Shown here in pieces: positions 62,251 to 64,000 of a stretch of 64,000 bases of DNA. The notes beneath the pieces are model-generated. The model searched no databases. It had not been told where the DNA came from and saw only the letters and a list, made by a program, of their open reading frames with translations. The stretch lies in assembly GCA_951813575.1 (NCBI GenBank), contig OX638375.1:2495042-2559041 (forward strand), in the 5' to 3' direction. This stretch comes from Candidatus Binatia bacterium (GTDB taxonomy: Bacteria; Desulfobacterota; Binatia; UBA9968; JAJDTQ01). The translations under genes and the position numbers were made by a program. Position 1 is the stretch's first letter. Each line of letters begins with the position of its first letter.

Positions 62251-62880
62251 ATGCGAGAAAAGAAGAACATGATCCAGTGGATCTATTCCTCGAAGGGCAA
62301 CGCCGAGCTTGAGGAGCGCTACGACGAGTGGGCCGCTTCCTATGACCGGGACCTGAATACGGACTTCGGCTGGTTGAGCCCGCGGAAGGCCGTGGATGCC
62401 TTCGCCAAACGGGTGCCCCGGCACGGCCGAGTCCTGGACGCCGGCGCCGGCACGGGCATCGTGGGGGAGTTGCTGCACGACGTGGGCTTCGAGTTCCTGG
62501 CAGCCATGGACCTGTCACAGGGGATGTTGGACGAGGCGGCCCGCAAGGGCGTCTACAAGGAGTTCCACCGGATGGCCATGGGTTCCCCGCTGGACTTCCC
62601 GCCGCGTACCTTCGACGGAGTCATCAGCGTGGGCGTCTTTACCGTGGGCCACGCCCCACCCGGCTCGTTCGACGAGCTGGTGCGCGTCACCCGTCCCGGC
62701 GGGCACATCGTTTTCTCCCTTCGGCCGGATACCTACGAGCAGGACGGCTTCCGGGAGAAGCAGTCCTCGCTGGAGGCCGAGGGCAAGTGGCGGCTGGTGG
62801 AGGAGGGGGAAAGGTACAAGCCCATGCCCAAGGGAGAGCCCGAGGTCTACCATCAGATCTGGACGTACCAGGTCCTGTAG
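62251..62880 (+). CDS. Class I SAM-dependent methyltransferase
   Basis: A 209-residue methyltransferase. Motif I is VLDAGAGTGIVGELL, the Asp at the end of the second strand is in AAMDLSQGMLDEA, and VTRPGGHIVFSLRP is post-motif III. An N-terminal YDEWAASYDRDL is common in this group (Williams-Beuren-type/UbiE-like). I chose ATG 62251 because GGAAGGAG lies 6 bases upstream; ATG 62215 or 62218 would start inside the repeat edge. The substrate is unknown. Confidence 0.87.
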   Translation: MREKKNMIQWIYSSKGNAELEERYDEWAASYDRDLNTDFGWLSPRKAVDAFAKRVPRHGRVLDAGAGTGIVGELLHDVGFEFLAAMDLSQGMLDEAARKGVYKEFHRMAMGSPLDFPPRTFDGVISVGVFTVGHAPPGSFDELVRVTRPGGHIVFSLRPDTYEQDGFREKQSSLEAEGKWRLVEEGERYKPMPKGEPEVYHQIWTYQVL

Positions 62881-62897
62881 AAATCTCTTTGAATCCC

Positions 62898-62927
62898 TTG
62901 ATGTACGGCTGCCGGGAACGGTATAAG
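62898..62927 (+). promoter_or_regulatory. Sigma70-type promoter for the terminal amidohydrolase
   Basis: TTGATG (62898-62903) and TATAAG (62922-62927) are 18 bases apart and lie 41 bases before the ATG, with AAGGAGG between. Confidence 0.55.
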
Positions 62928-62967
62928 GGACACAAAACAGGGGCTATTCGAAGGAGGTAGAACGATC

Positions 62968-64000
62968 ATGTCCGGTCAACTCAATACACGCATTATCGAC
63001 GGCGACGGCCACATCCTGGAGGACAACCCGGGAATCCTCGAGCACATGGACGGGCCGTACCGAGACATCGCCGCCAAGAAGGGTATCATCTTCCCGCCCA
63101 TCGACCATCTGCACGACGGTCGCGCGGTGGAGACGCCGCCCTTACGGGACGGACGCGAGAAGGTGGGTCCCGACGGTTGGCTGAAGTTCCTGGACGACGT
63201 GGGCATCGACTGGACGGTGATGTATCCGACCCAGGGGCTGGGATACGGCAAGATCGTGAGCCTCGACTACGCCGTGGCCGCCTGCAAGGCCTACAACGAC
63301 TGGACGTATCACACTTATCTGCAGCGCGACCCGCGCTTCAACGCCATGGGCCTGATCCCCATGCAGGACCCGGAGGAGGCGGCCAAGGAACTGCGTCGCA
63401 TCGTCACCGAGCTGGGCATGATGGGCGCCATGATGCCGTCCAACGGCCTGCCGCTGCCGCTGGGCGCCAAGGCGTACTGGCCCATCTATGAAGAGGCCGA
63501 CCGGCTGGGCTGCTGCCTCGCGGTGCACGGCGGCTGCCACGACCGCTTCGGGCTCGACCAGATGAACATGTACGTGCCGGTGCACGCCTTGGGGCACCCC
63601 TGGGGCATCGCCCTCAACTGCGCCAATATCCTCTACAACGGCATCTTCGAGCGCTTCCCCAACGTGCGTATCGCGTTCCTCGAAGGCGGCGTGGCCTGGC
63701 TGCTGATGCTGCTGGAGCGGCTGCACGCGTCCCACGAGACGCACTTCCAGTACATCCCGGACGGCGAGTTCAGCATCGGCGAGGATCAGGACCCGGCCAA
63801 GGTCATCCAGCAGCTCATCGAGGCGGACCGCTTCTACCTGGGCATCGAGGCCGAGGAGCTGACGTTGCCCTTCGCCATCAAGACCGTCGGGCACCGGCCG
63901 TTCCTGTACTCGTCGGACTTCCCCCATGAGGTCACCACCCAGAGTTGCATGCACGACCTCGGCGAGCTGATGGAGAGCGACGAGATGACCGGCGAAGACA
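62968..64000 (+). CDS. Amidohydrolase-2 family protein (cut by window end)
   Basis: The first 344 or so codons of an amidohydrolase-2 protein; the stop codon lies beyond the window. IIDGDGHILED holds the first metal-binding His, LAVHGGCHDRFG another, and YSSDFPHEV the late Asp. The layout resembles the paralogue at 2063 and members often annotated as TIM-barrel metal-dependent hydrolases. AAGGAGG lies 11 bases before the ATG, and a promoter is visible at 62898. Confidence 0.88.
   Translation, partial: MSGQLNTRIIDGDGHILEDNPGILEHMDGPYRDIAAKKGIIFPPIDHLHDGRAVETPPLRDGREKVGPDGWLKFLDDVGIDWTVMYPTQGLGYGKIVSLDYAVAACKAYNDWTYHTYLQRDPRFNAMGLIPMQDPEEAAKELRRIVTELGMMGAMMPSNGLPLPLGAKAYWPIYEEADRLGCCLAVHGGCHDRFGLDQMNMYVPVHALGHPWGIALNCANILYNGIFERFPNVRIAFLEGGVAWLLMLLERLHASHETHFQYIPDGEFSIGEDQDPAKVIQQLIEADRFYLGIEAEELTLPFAIKTVGHRPFLYSSDFPHEVTTQSCMHDLGELMESDEMTGED

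Overview
The window is 64 kb of gene-dense, high-G+C bacterial DNA. The organism looks Gram-negative: it has periplasmic binding proteins, SPFH (HflK/HflC-like) inner-membrane proteins, a Sco protein and MsrA. It also has a DtxR-type metal regulator and uses UGA as selenocysteine at least once. There is no rRNA, tRNA or other taxonomic marker, so the lineage stays open. The mix of amidohydrolases, hydantoinase subunits, UbiD, nitrilase and amidase genes suits an uncultured soil or marine (delta)proteobacterium-like or Tectomicrobia-like organism; this is inference only.

Layout. 1-4.6 kb: a repeat block, then a reverse-strand zinc/manganese-type ABC importer (permease, ATPase, binding protein) with an amidohydrolase gene inside it. 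4.6-10.8 kb: a fused double ABC exporter, then a diverging iron block (FutA/FbpA-like binding protein, bacterioferritin, DtxR regulator) with operator-like palindromes. 10.9-12.7 kb: two HigA antitoxins, each behind what looks like a decayed toxin, on either side of an EamA permease. 12.7-14.8 kb: a UbiD decarboxylase and a Sco protein. 14.9-31 kb: the most striking part. Two paralogous cassettes each encode a SO_0444-like metal permease fused to an SPFH domain, followed by an HflC-like and an HflK-like protein. They face each other across a second complete Zn/Mn ABC importer whose binding protein has a His-rich tandem repeat. The second cassette continues into an amino-acid-type binding protein, a small membrane protein and a biotin-less carboxyltransferase, and diverges from a Na/Pi cotransporter.

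31-36 kb: a catabolic operon (FAD reductase, nitrilase-type amidase, deacetylase/allantoinase-like protein), a thioredoxin-like selenoprotein with an in-frame UGA and a bSECIS candidate, and MsrA. 36-38.5 kb: an EamA permease and an Xre-RES toxin-antitoxin pair. 38.5-43.5 kb: cupin, LigB dioxygenase, Asp/Glu racemase-like protein, SDR, alpha/beta hydrolase and GYD protein, a likely catabolic neighbourhood. 43.5-54.3 kb: ABC-F ATPase, an orphan molybdenum hydroxylase large subunit, an AcuI-type reductase, HyuA/HyuB and an amidohydrolase. 54.4-57.4 kb: a ribbon-helix-helix-like protein, an SRAP (YedK/HMCES) protein and an A+T-richer AAA ATPase-PIN pair, a candidate defence module. 57.4-64 kb: RidA, an MFS exporter, an alpha/beta hydrolase, an amidase, a methyltransferase and an amidohydrolase cut by the window end.

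Two families of inverted-repeat (REP-like) elements are scattered between genes, and most copies adjoin short tandem arrays that share sequence with the element's outer end. Metal handling is the main theme: two Zn/Mn importers, iron uptake, storage and regulation, Sco, and two metal permease-SPFH cassettes within about 31 kb.
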